NCBI GenBank assembly: GCA_964511555.1
Contig: CAZEFR010000026.1
Coordinates: forward strand, 1 to 33,095
Length of the DNA: 33,095 bases
Source of the DNA: CAIZGX01 sp964511555
Lineage (GTDB): Bacteria > Bacteroidota > Bacteroidia > Flavobacteriales_D > Sanyastnellaceae
Direction of reading: 5' to 3'
A model generated the notes under the pieces. The model searched no databases. It was not told the DNA's origin and saw only the letters and a list, made by a program, of their open reading frames with translations. Position 1 is the stretch's first letter; each line of letters opens with the position of its first letter. Positions 24,678 through 32,562 of the stretch are shown here, piece by piece. The translations under genes and the position numbers were made by a program.

Positions 24678-27600
24678 TTAGAAGTTAGCGTTAAGGCGAA
24701 TGTTGAAACTACGCTCTTGCATTGGCGTTAAGTAAGTCACGTTTGGACTTAAGTTTCTGTCTTGCGCGTTTTCAAAATCACGAACAACTTCAGGATCTAA
24801 ACCTGGGAAATTCGTAATGGTGAATAAATTGGTAACGCTTACACCAATGTTCAACCCCGTCATTTTTAATCTCTTAGTTACATCATTCGGGAATGTATAG
24901 TCTAGAGCCAAATTTCTTAATCGCATAAAGTTGGCTTTGTACATAAACAACGATGTGTTCCACCAGGGGAAGCCGTCTGGCAAACCATAAGTGGTTTCGT
25001 CTAAAGTTAATCTGCCGAATGTAGACTCATCTCCAGGTGCTGTCCATCTGTCTAATATTTCTTCGCGCATGTTCCAGCTAGATACAACACCAAGTTGTCT
25101 TTTTGCGCTTGAATCAAAAATGCGAGCACCAAGGCTGTAAGTAAATAATGCAGAGAGACTGAAGTTTTTCCATCCGAAGGTCTGGGTCAATCCACCCATC
25201 ATTTTAGGAAGTCCATTTCCTACATAATCACGAATACTGTTATCATAATCTGTTGTGTAATTGCCATCAGGTGTTATGTACACAGGAAGACCTGTTTGCG
25301 CATCGATGTGATCAAACGCAACGAGGTAGAATGACCCAATTGGTTTTCCAACTAAAACACGAGAATCGTTCGTTCCTCCAGAAACTGCATCGGGAGTGTA
25401 ATCTCCGATACTCACTAATTCGTTGTAGTTGTATGAAAAATTAGCACTTGTGCGCGCTGTGAATTTTGTGCTTTTTGTCCAGTTCACAACAGTCGTTAAC
25501 TCAATACCCTGATTCATCACTTCAGCAACATTATCCCAGAAATTTGTGAATCCAGTGCTTGCTGGTAAGCTGACATTCATAAGTACATCGCGACTATACT
25601 TTCTGTATCCTTCCAGAATAACTGTAAAACGATCTTGCCAAAAACCGGTCTCTAACGCCACAGAGAAATTGTTCGTGGTTTCCCATCTCAAATTCGAGTT
25701 ACCCGCTTGGGTAGGGAAGAGGATTGGATTTTGATTGTAAAACACTCCGTTGTTTGGCGCGCTGTAGAGTGCATACTGTGCATTAGCCGGAATATCAGAG
25801 TTTCCTGTTAAACCGTAACTTGCACGAAACTTCATGAAATTAATGGTCTTGTTGTCTTTTAAGAAGGACTCTTCAGAAATAATCCAACCCAATGAGGCCG
25901 AAGGGAAATTTCCAAACTTATTGTTTACTCCAAAACGAGAACTTCCGTCGCGACGGATACTTGCTTCTAAGAAGTATTTCGATTTATAGTTCATGTTGTA
26001 CTTCGCGAAGAATCCAAGAAAGCTAAATTGATTAGGATTGCCGACATTACGAATACGAGTTTCTGAGGTATTCTCTACATCTGAAAATTCAGATACTGTT
26101 TCGTCTAGATTTGGAATGAAATCATTGATAAAGTTAGTCTTAGAATGCTGAAGCTCATGTCCAACAAGAATAGACGCGTTTAAATCTGGCTTTATTTCCT
26201 TGCTGTATTCTGCTGTAATGTTGTAGCTGTAGTTTCTTACAAGACGCTGGTCATTACTGAAACTACCTTGTCCATTCGATAAATCGAAAGAAGCCGGAGT
26301 AAGTCTATTTTCACCAATTTGCATCCAATCCATACCGCCTGTTGCAATAATGAATAGGTTTTTCTTCGGCATGTATATTAAACGTCCAGTATTAATAATG
26401 CGATCTTCAACTGTTGTCCAACGTAGTTGTTCTCTGTATGCAACTGGATTCTTCACGTTTCCGAACTCATCTCTCCAATAGAAATAGTCGCCCGGTTTAT
26501 TCTCAACTTCACCTGCTGCATTGTATGTTGTGTCGTTGTGGTATACGGGATAGTATGGAAGCGCATTCGACATGGCATCTCCAAGACCTCCTGACCAAGC
26601 AGCATCTACACGTTTGTTCAAACCGCGTGTACCAGAAAGCGATAAGTTTAATTTAAGCTTATCTCCTAAGCGGAATTCAGGGTTTACACGAGCAGAGATA
26701 CGCTTGTAGCTATTTCCTATCAAAAAGCTCTGATTGTCATCATAACCAACAGAAAAATAAACATTATGCTTTTCACCGCCGTAGCGAGCAGAAAAGTTCG
26801 TTCCGTATTTGTAGCCTCTTCCTACAGTCTGATCTACCCAATCTGTATTTGTTTCACCTGCTCTCAAGTAAGCCTCTTTGCGCGTGGCGGCATCATCGGT
26901 CTCTGTTGTTAAATTGGGTAACCATACGTAACCCGTTCCTCCGTCATTCTCCCATGCTTCCTGACGAATTCTAAGATACTGTTCTGTGTTAAGCATGTTA
27001 GGTCTTGAAGCGGGTGTTGCAATACCGGTGTTCATACCAAAATCAAATTTCCATCCTTTTTCTCTTGCACGTTTTGTTGTGATGATGATTACACCATTCG
27101 CGGCACGAGAACCGTATTCACCGGCTGCAGCTGCATCTTTACGAACTTCAACTTTTTCTATATCATTCGGGTTGATAGTTGCAAGTGGGTTGTTATTTAA
27201 CGCTCCACTGTTGCCACGCAAAAAATAATCTTGCGTCATAGGAATACCGTCAATGATATACAATGGATCTCCTCCAGCAGACACAGAGGCTGTTCCACGA
27301 ATTCGAATGAGAGAACCTGCTCCTGCAATACCCGACGCTTGCGAAACTTGCAAGCCAGCAGCCTGTCCTTGAAGCGCAGCCTCAAAGCTTGGAGTTCGGA
27401 TGGCACTGATATCTTTCCCACTTATTTTTGAGATAGAACCTGTACTTGGTCTGTTTCTTTCAACACCGTATCCAATAATTTCAATGTTATCGAGCGTTAT
27501 TGAACCCGAACCAAGCTTGAAATTTTGCTTCACATCGGCATTTCCAACGACTATTGTTTTTCTTATAGTTTCAAAGTTCATAGCCTTTACTTCCAAATCG

Positions 27601-27806
27601 AATGTACCTGATCCGGTTATAAGCGTGTAATTTCCCACTTGGTCACTGGCTGTTCCATTTGATGTTCCTTTCACTAAGACAAATGCACCGGGGATCGGTC
27701 GATTTTCTTCATCTGTAACCACACCGCTGATAGATTGTCCCCAAGAATACATGGAAAACAAAGCTAAGAATGTGGTAAGCAGACTCGTTCTGTAAAGTTT
27801 TGACAT
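24678..27806 (-). CDS. SusC/RagA family TonB-dependent receptor
   Basis: 1042 aa, normal length. Signal peptide (to about SWGQ, 24), a carboxypeptidase-regulatory-like domain (about 25-110, SISGVVTDEENRPIPGAFVLVKG), a TonB-box-like stretch (IEIIGYG), then the plug (ISAIRTPSFEAALQGQAAGLQVSQ, RIRGTASVSAGGDPLYIIDG, VEVRKDAAAAGEYGSRAANGVI) and a 22-strand barrel ending in a C-terminal Phe (FNIRLNANF). With SusD it imports oligosaccharides across the outer membrane using TonB energy. The neighbouring GH13 enzyme indicates an alpha-glucan substrate. Promoter at 27841-27870, leader about 30 nt. Confidence 0.96.
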   Translation of the reverse strand: MSKLYRTSLLTTFLALFSMYSWGQSISGVVTDEENRPIPGAFVLVKGTSNGTASDQVGNYTLITGSGTFDLEVKAMNFETIRKTIVVGNADVKQNFKLGSGSITLDNIEIIGYGVERNRPSTGSISKISGKDISAIRTPSFEAALQGQAAGLQVSQASGIAGAGSLIRIRGTASVSAGGDPLYIIDGIPMTQDYFLRGNSGALNNNPLATINPNDIEKVEVRKDAAAAGEYGSRAANGVIIITTKRAREKGWKFDFGMNTGIATPASRPNMLNTEQYLRIRQEAWENDGGTGYVWLPNLTTETDDAATRKEAYLRAGETNTDWVDQTVGRGYKYGTNFSARYGGEKHNVYFSVGYDDNQSFLIGNSYKRISARVNPEFRLGDKLKLNLSLSGTRGLNKRVDAAWSGGLGDAMSNALPYYPVYHNDTTYNAAGEVENKPGDYFYWRDEFGNVKNPVAYREQLRWTTVEDRIINTGRLIYMPKKNLFIIATGGMDWMQIGENRLTPASFDLSNGQGSFSNDQRLVRNYSYNITAEYSKEIKPDLNASILVGHELQHSKTNFINDFIPNLDETVSEFSDVENTSETRIRNVGNPNQFSFLGFFAKYNMNYKSKYFLEASIRRDGSSRFGVNNKFGNFPSASLGWIISEESFLKDNKTINFMKFRASYGLTGNSDIPANAQYALYSAPNNGVFYNQNPILFPTQAGNSNLRWETTNNFSVALETGFWQDRFTVILEGYRKYSRDVLMNVSLPASTGFTNFWDNVAEVMNQGIELTTVVNWTKSTKFTARTSANFSYNYNELVSIGDYTPDAVSGGTNDSRVLVGKPIGSFYLVAFDHIDAQTGLPVYITPDGNYTTDYDNSIRDYVGNGLPKMMGGLTQTFGWKNFSLSALFTYSLGARIFDSSAKRQLGVVSSWNMREEILDRWTAPGDESTFGRLTLDETTYGLPDGFPWWNTSLFMYKANFMRLRNLALDYTFPNDVTKRLKMTGLNIGVSVTNLFTITNFPGLDPEVVRDFENAQDRNLSPNVTYLTPMQERSFNIRLNANF

Positions 27807-27840
27807 ATGAAAATTAGAATTTGGTTAGGTTTTAGTTGCG

Positions 27841-27870
27841 CTAATATAATTATTTTAAGTTCGTGTCCAA
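27841..27870 (-). promoter_or_regulatory. Promoter of the SusC operon
   Basis: Minus strand TTG (27868-27870), 19-nt spacer, TATATTAG (27841-27848, one mismatch to TAnnTTTG). Predicted start about 30 nt before the SusC ATG. Confidence 0.6.
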
Positions 27871-27878
27871 CATACACT
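27864..27878. promoter_or_regulatory. Putative operator over the SusC -33 element
   Basis: GTGTCCAACATACAC: imperfect palindrome with GTGT/ACAC ends and the same 15-bp length as the perfect palindrome in the amylase promoter (10 of 15 positions identical). It covers the -33 TTG. Weak alone; the pairing with 30768-30782 gives it interest. Confidence 0.4.
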
Positions 27879-27902
27879 AACTTATTGCAGATGGTTTATG
27901 TT

Positions 27903-30734
27903 TTATGGATTCCAAATGAAAGGAGCTGATTCTCTTCTTCCTTCTGTTTCAACTGAAATGATATATGAACCTGCTGAAATGTTTTCAGCTGATAAATTCC
28001 ATTCAGATTGATTAATTCCTGCAACACCTTGTGAATTGAAAGAAGCAACGACTCTTCCAGTTAAATCACGCAGAACAATTTGTACAGGAGCAGCTTGAAC
28101 CATACTGTACGCAACATTCACGCGGTTATTAGCTGGATTTGGCCAAATCATGAATGAAGATTTAGCGAATGCCATTACTTCTTCTAAAGAGGTATTCAAG
28201 TCAGGAACAGCCAATGGATAGTCTGTGTATATATGATACTCTCCAGGCTCAAAAAAGAAGCTTGCACTCAAATCATTGACTTGAAAAGACGCGCCAGTAA
28301 AATAATCGTACCACGTTCCGGTATGCTGGAATCCTGGAATCATATTCAAACTTGTTGTTTGGAAGTTTCCAACTACAACAGCATTGTTCGTTCCATTTAA
28401 GTGTATTCGTTTGCCGAAACCTCCTAAATCAATATTGAAATTTGTTGTTGAAAATACAGGTTCGTTTTTCTTCAAATTATTCAAAGCTGCAGTTACCTTG
28501 TAGAGGTGTTTTCTATTTTGGTTATCCCAATAGTCCCAGCGCACGGGCTTAGCAGCTGTTCTGCAATCAGTTGTAATAGTTACACCATCTGAACATGTGT
28601 TTATACTGTAGTCATAACCCAATTCACCAAACTGCCATATCATTTTCGGACCAGGAATTGGAAGTAAGAGACAATGGGCAAGTTCAACTCTCTTTAAGGC
28701 TGTATTTAAATTGGTAATGTTGTAAGAGCCATTGCTTGCACCAAAAAGAAGATTTTTGTACATCATTCGTTCTTCATCATGACTTTCAGCATAGGTAATC
28801 AAGTGAGCATTGTTCCATCCTCTGTTCTGATAGCTTCCCCATGAAAAATTAGAAGAGTATCCCATTGATCCTTCCATGTATTCATGATTCAAATTTCCCC
28901 AAAACATCATTCCACTGTTGCTTAAAACAGTTTCTTCACTGTTGTCTGCGAAGTGCTCCAGAATTGCATAAGAACCAGGTGCCACTGTTTGCATGTGATT
29001 GTAGTAATCGTTCCAAATATTCACGCGACTTTGATCATATGCACCCCAAGCTCCGATATTTCCTAGGGTAAGGTTCTGAGTGAACCCTTTCGATAAATCG
29101 AAACGGTAGCCATCTATGTGGTAATTCTGAAGCCAATGAGCAATAACACGTTTTGTGAAATTTTTTGTTTGAATGCTCTCGTGATTGAAGTCATATCCAA
29201 CATTGAAATCGTGTTTCGGAGTAGGGTTGAACCACGGATTCTCGGATGTTGGCTGTCCCCACTGACCTGCATTTTGATCAAAGTACATTCTTACCATAGG
29301 GTTTTGACCAAAACTGTGGTTCAAAGCAATGTCCAAAATAACCGCAATTCCTCTATTGTGCGCTTCATTAACAAATGTTTTCAAAGCCTCATCGCTACCA
29401 TATGCTTTATCCGGAGCAAAGTAAAAAGATGGGTTGTATCCCCAACTGTCATTTCCTTCAAACTCATTAATAGGCATTAACTGAATAGCGGTAACACCGA
29501 GATTTTCTAAATAATCCAATGAATCAGTTAATGAAGCATAAGTTCTGTCTTCAAGGAAATCGCGAACCAATAATTCATAAACTACCAATTTCGTTTTAGC
29601 TGGACGAACATAATTTTGGTCTGTCCAGTTGAAAGCAGGTGGGTCAGTTCTGAATACAGAAACGGGCTCAGAAGTTAATCCCGTTGGATAGTCAATCAAA
29701 TTAGGATAAGTAGTTTCCGGAATCCAGTTGTCATTCCATCCATCGAGTATTTTTTCAGCGTAAATATCTGCGACACGCATTCCTTCAGCATCTATGTAAT
29801 ATTGAAAACGATATTCCACACCAGGAGATAGATTAGGTATGTCTAGCCAATAACTGTTGCCATCGGGCGTGCGATTCATCAGGTAGTCTAAATCCAATTG
29901 CCAATTATTGAAATCTCCAATTACAAAAACAAAGTCCTTGTTTGGGGCATAAAGTTGTAGTCGAACTCCTGAATTAGATGTAATATTAATACCGTTGATT
30001 GTCCCTATTGGCGCAGCTAGAGTTGGAATGGCTGGCAAAATTATAATTGTCTTTTCATCTGTTATGGTTGTACCACCATTTACAGCTGTCATTGACAGAG
30101 TGTATTCACCTGGAACACTTTGACTAAAATTGTAGTTTAAAGTAGTTACTCCAGTTCCTGAAGCAACCTGATTTCCATTTACGGAAATTGTAATATTTGA
30201 TGCTAGAGAGGAATTTGCTGTTACGGGTACAACTTGATTCGCGTTCACGATTTGAGATTCTGCGGCCGGCTGTGAGAATGAGGCGTTGAATCCGGGAGGA
30301 TAAATGGTTAAATATATATCACTACCATCAGCATTTCTACCCACCACTGAACCTGTAGCATTTCTAAATACAAACATCATTTTAGAAACAGTTTCACCAA
30401 CATTTAAGTTGTAAAATGTAGAAGGTGTAATAACAATTTTGTGCATGTTATTTCCCATTGGAGTCATAAGAACCGAAGCATCGGCTGTTCCCCAATTTCC
30501 TACCGTATGCTGCCAATCATTTGGACCAGCACTATTGCTTGTTATTACTCCAGTATGGGCGTAAATAGGTGTGTAGCCCGATAGATCTCCGTTTCCTGTT
30601 GTGGCATCATAGAAGACGGTAATCTGATCGGTTTGTGTTGGAAAGGCAGGAGTAGATGTTAGAATCTGCGCTTTAACACGAACGCTAAAAAGAGAAATCA
30701 ATAGTGCGGAAAAAAACAGTACTTTTTGTTTCAT
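27903..30734 (-). CDS. GH13 alpha-amylase family enzyme, T9SS-exported
   Basis: 943 aa. Signal peptide ends near RVKAQ (23). An N-terminal module (about 25-148) resembles those in the last operon protein; an Ig-like segment (about 150-235) and a CBM48/isoamylase-like E-set (about 255-325, VFVIGDFNNW) follow. The catalytic barrel starts near 380 (VVYELLVRDF). GH13 regions are I DIALNH (468-473), II GYRFDLSKG with R544 and nucleophile D546, III AILEHF with acid/base E593, IV ESHDEE with H652 and D653: all catalytic residues are present. The C-terminus is a T9SS sorting domain (WPNPANNRV, DLTGRVV, AGSYIISVETEG). It should cleave alpha-1,4 or alpha-1,6 glucan at the cell surface, supplying the SusC/SusD importer. 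It has its own promoter. Confidence 0.95.
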   Translation of the reverse strand: MKQKVLFFSALLISLFSVRVKAQILTSTPAFPTQTDQITVFYDATTGNGDLSGYTPIYAHTGVITSNSAGPNDWQHTVGNWGTADASVLMTPMGNNMHKIVITPSTFYNLNVGETVSKMMFVFRNATGSVVGRNADGSDIYLTIYPPGFNASFSQPAAESQIVNANQVVPVTANSSLASNITISVNGNQVASGTGVTTLNYNFSQSVPGEYTLSMTAVNGGTTITDEKTIIILPAIPTLAAPIGTINGINITSNSGVRLQLYAPNKDFVFVIGDFNNWQLDLDYLMNRTPDGNSYWLDIPNLSPGVEYRFQYYIDAEGMRVADIYAEKILDGWNDNWIPETTYPNLIDYPTGLTSEPVSVFRTDPPAFNWTDQNYVRPAKTKLVVYELLVRDFLEDRTYASLTDSLDYLENLGVTAIQLMPINEFEGNDSWGYNPSFYFAPDKAYGSDEALKTFVNEAHNRGIAVILDIALNHSFGQNPMVRMYFDQNAGQWGQPTSENPWFNPTPKHDFNVGYDFNHESIQTKNFTKRVIAHWLQNYHIDGYRFDLSKGFTQNLTLGNIGAWGAYDQSRVNIWNDYYNHMQTVAPGSYAILEHFADNSEETVLSNSGMMFWGNLNHEYMEGSMGYSSNFSWGSYQNRGWNNAHLITYAESHDEERMMYKNLLFGASNGSYNITNLNTALKRVELAHCLLLPIPGPKMIWQFGELGYDYSINTCSDGVTITTDCRTAAKPVRWDYWDNQNRKHLYKVTAALNNLKKNEPVFSTTNFNIDLGGFGKRIHLNGTNNAVVVGNFQTTSLNMIPGFQHTGTWYDYFTGASFQVNDLSASFFFEPGEYHIYTDYPLAVPDLNTSLEEVMAFAKSSFMIWPNPANNRVNVAYSMVQAAPVQIVLRDLTGRVVASFNSQGVAGINQSEWNLSAENISAGSYIISVETEGRRESAPFIWNP

Positions 30735-30754
30735 ATGTTAGGTAGTTAGTTCCC

Positions 30755-30784
30755 CAAATATAGGAAAGTGTACTTAGTACACAA
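30755..30784 (-). promoter_or_regulatory. Promoter of the amylase gene
   Basis: Minus strand TTG (30782-30784), 19-nt spacer, exact TATATTTG (30755-30762); predicted start about 15 nt before ATG 30734. Confidence 0.75.
30768..30782. promoter_or_regulatory. Perfect 15-bp palindrome in the amylase promoter (putative operator)
   Basis: GTGTACT-T-AGTACAC: two perfect 7-bp arms around one base, placed in the spacer between the -33 and -7 elements. A bound dimeric regulator would contact or block RNA polymerase. A related site stands in the SusC promoter. The regulator is not encoded in this window. Confidence 0.6.
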
Positions 30785-30815
30785 CCTCTGATGAAAATTT
30801 TTCGAAAAATTGATG

Positions 30816-30823
30816 TTTCTTTG
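30816..30823 (+). promoter_or_regulatory. Putative -7 box of folD
   Basis: TTTCTTTG, one mismatch to TAnnTTTG, 17 nt before ATG 30841, identical to the octamer before the radical SAM gene. No well-placed TTG. Confidence 0.35.
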
Positions 30824-30840
30824 CTGCTCAAATACAAACT

Positions 30841-31722
30841 ATGCAACTTCTCGACGGATTAGCCCTTTCGAAAACCATTAAATCGGAGATTAAACAGACC
30901 GTATCAGATAGAGTCGATAAAGGATTTAAACGTCCTCATCTAGCTGCAGTTCTCATTGGAGAAAACGGCGCAAGCGTGACTTATGTGAATGCCAAAGTGA
31001 AGTCTTGTGAAGAAGTAGGTTTTGATTCAACGCTGGTACAATTAAATGAAGATTGCACTGAGGAGGAATTGTTACAAACCATCCGTACTTTGAATGACAA
31101 TGAAACTATTGATGGATATATCATTCAGCTTCCCCTTCCGAAACACATCAATGAAAAGAAGGTGTTAATGGCTGTTGCGCCGAAAAAGGATGTAGATGGA
31201 TTTCATCCTGAATCAGTAGGTAAAATGATGTTGAATCTTCCAACCTATCTTCCTGCAACTCCAATGGGAATTATTACGTTATTGGAAAGAAACAACATTC
31301 AAACCTCGGGTAAAAATGCTGTTGTATTGGGAAGATCACACATTGTTGGACTTCCTGTTTCAGTTTTACTTCAACGAAATCATCCATTTGGAAACTGCAC
31401 GGTAACCCTCTGCCACAGCAAAACAGAAAACATCGAAGAAATTTGTCAGTCGGCTGATATTATTATTGCTGCCATTGGTCAACCTGAGTTCCTGAAAGGA
31501 AACATGGTGAAGGAAGGTGCAGTAGTTGTCGACGTGGGAATTACCCGTGTTGTTGATGCCTCAAAGAAAAGTGGATTCAGACTTTTAGGCGATGTGGCAT
31601 TTGATGAAGTAGCTCCGAAATGCAGTTTCATTACACCCGTTCCTGGTGGTGTGGGGCCAATGACCATTGTGTCCTTGATGCAAAACACCTTACTTGCCGC
31701 GGAAGGTAAGCGCACTGTATAA
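30841..31722 (+). CDS. folD: Bifunctional methylenetetrahydrofolate dehydrogenase/cyclohydrolase
   Basis: 293 aa, full length. FolD interconverts 5,10-methylene-, 5,10-methenyl- and 10-formyl-tetrahydrofolate in the cytosol, supplying one-carbon units for purines and formyl-methionine. Visible signatures are the catalytic YVNAKVKSCEEVG (Tyr and Lys), DGYIIQLPLPKH, PKKDVDGFHP, the PATPMGI segment, the NADP-binding GRSHIVGLPV and the C-terminal PVPGGVGPMT. The 3' end overlaps folP on the opposite strand by 33 nt, so two folate genes face each other tail to tail. Confidence 0.97.
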   Translation: MQLLDGLALSKTIKSEIKQTVSDRVDKGFKRPHLAAVLIGENGASVTYVNAKVKSCEEVGFDSTLVQLNEDCTEEELLQTIRTLNDNETIDGYIIQLPLPKHINEKKVLMAVAPKKDVDGFHPESVGKMMLNLPTYLPATPMGIITLLERNNIQTSGKNAVVLGRSHIVGLPVSVLLQRNHPFGNCTVTLCHSKTENIEEICQSADIIIAAIGQPEFLKGNMVKEGAVVVDVGITRVVDASKKSGFRLLGDVAFDEVAPKCSFITPVPGGVGPMTIVSLMQNTLLAAEGKRTV

Positions 31723-32502
31723 TTCCACTGCTTGTTTCGCTTCGAGAACGTCGTGCACACGCAGAATAGATGCGCCGCGTTCCAATGCGAATGCATGAAG
31801 CACCGTAGTTCCATTCAAACTTTCTTCCGCTGTTGTATTCAATGTTTGTTGAATCATCTTTTTTCTTGAAACTCCAGCCAACACAGGATATCCGAATTTT
31901 GTAAATCGATTCAAATTCTGAAGCAAATCGAAATTGTGCTCCTTATTTTTTGCGAAACCGAAACCCAAGTCCAAAACAATTTTCGAAATCCCAAGCTGAT
32001 TCAATTTTTCAATTTCATTTTGGAAGTAGTTATGCACTTCTTCAACAACGTCTTCATAGTTGGCCAATGATTTCATGTTCGAAGAATCACCCCGCGAATG
32101 CATGAGCACATACGTGCATTGCGTTTCCGCAGCGACAGTCCATAATTTCGAATCCATCCTTCCACCAGAAACATCGTTTATCCATTGAACTCCTTCGTGA
32201 ATACAAGGAAGTGCTACTTCACTATAAAACGTATCCACACTTATTGTTAAGGAAGAAAATTCCTTGCGAATGGCACGAACCACCGGAAAGACTCGATTCA
32301 ATTCTTCTTCCGAAGAAATATAAACCGCACCCGGTCGAGTCGACTGACCACCCAAATCCAAAATATCCACTCCATCTGAAATCATTTTTTCAACACGAAA
32401 TAAAATGTCTTTTTCAGAATTAGAGCGACTTCCAGCGTAGAAGGAGTCGGGTGTAATATTTAAAATACCCATGACCAATGGGAGTGAGGCAGAGGAATTC
32501 AT
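31690..32502 (-). CDS. folP: Dihydropteroate synthase
   Basis: 270 aa. FolP joins 6-hydroxymethyl-dihydropterin diphosphate and p-aminobenzoate to dihydropteroate in folate synthesis; it is the sulfonamide target. Motifs present: GILNITPDSFYAGSR (pterin and loop 1), GGQSTRPGA (loop 2), SVDTFYSEVA, INDVSGG, LDLGFGFAK, GVSRKKMI and RVHDV (anion binding). The open frame extends to 32643, but ATG 32502 starts the family-like sequence (MNSSASLPLVMGILN) and lies just after a -7-like box. It is divergent from the DUF1599 gene. Confidence 0.96.
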   Translation of the reverse strand: MNSSASLPLVMGILNITPDSFYAGSRSNSEKDILFRVEKMISDGVDILDLGGQSTRPGAVYISSEEELNRVFPVVRAIRKEFSSLTISVDTFYSEVALPCIHEGVQWINDVSGGRMDSKLWTVAAETQCTYVLMHSRGDSSNMKSLANYEDVVEEVHNYFQNEIEKLNQLGISKIVLDLGFGFAKNKEHNFDLLQNLNRFTKFGYPVLAGVSRKKMIQQTLNTTAEESLNGTTVLHAFALERGASILRVHDVLEAKQAVELYSALTFRGK

Positions 32503-32511
32503 TTCAAGATG

Positions 32512-32532
32512 TATCTTTGAAACGCAAAGATG
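32512..32532. promoter_or_regulatory. Divergent -7 boxes joined in one palindrome (folP / DUF1599)
   Basis: ATCTTTG (32513-32519) and CAAAGAT (32525-32531) form perfect 7-bp inverted arms with a 5-nt centre. Read outward they give TATCTTTG on the plus strand (32512-32519, exact TAnnTTTG) and CATCTTTG on the minus strand (32525-32532, one mismatch). Each would start transcription about where the other box lies. No well-placed TTG is seen for either. Confidence 0.5.
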
Positions 32533-32562
32533 AACAATTTCATCGCATTTGCATTTCGAATC

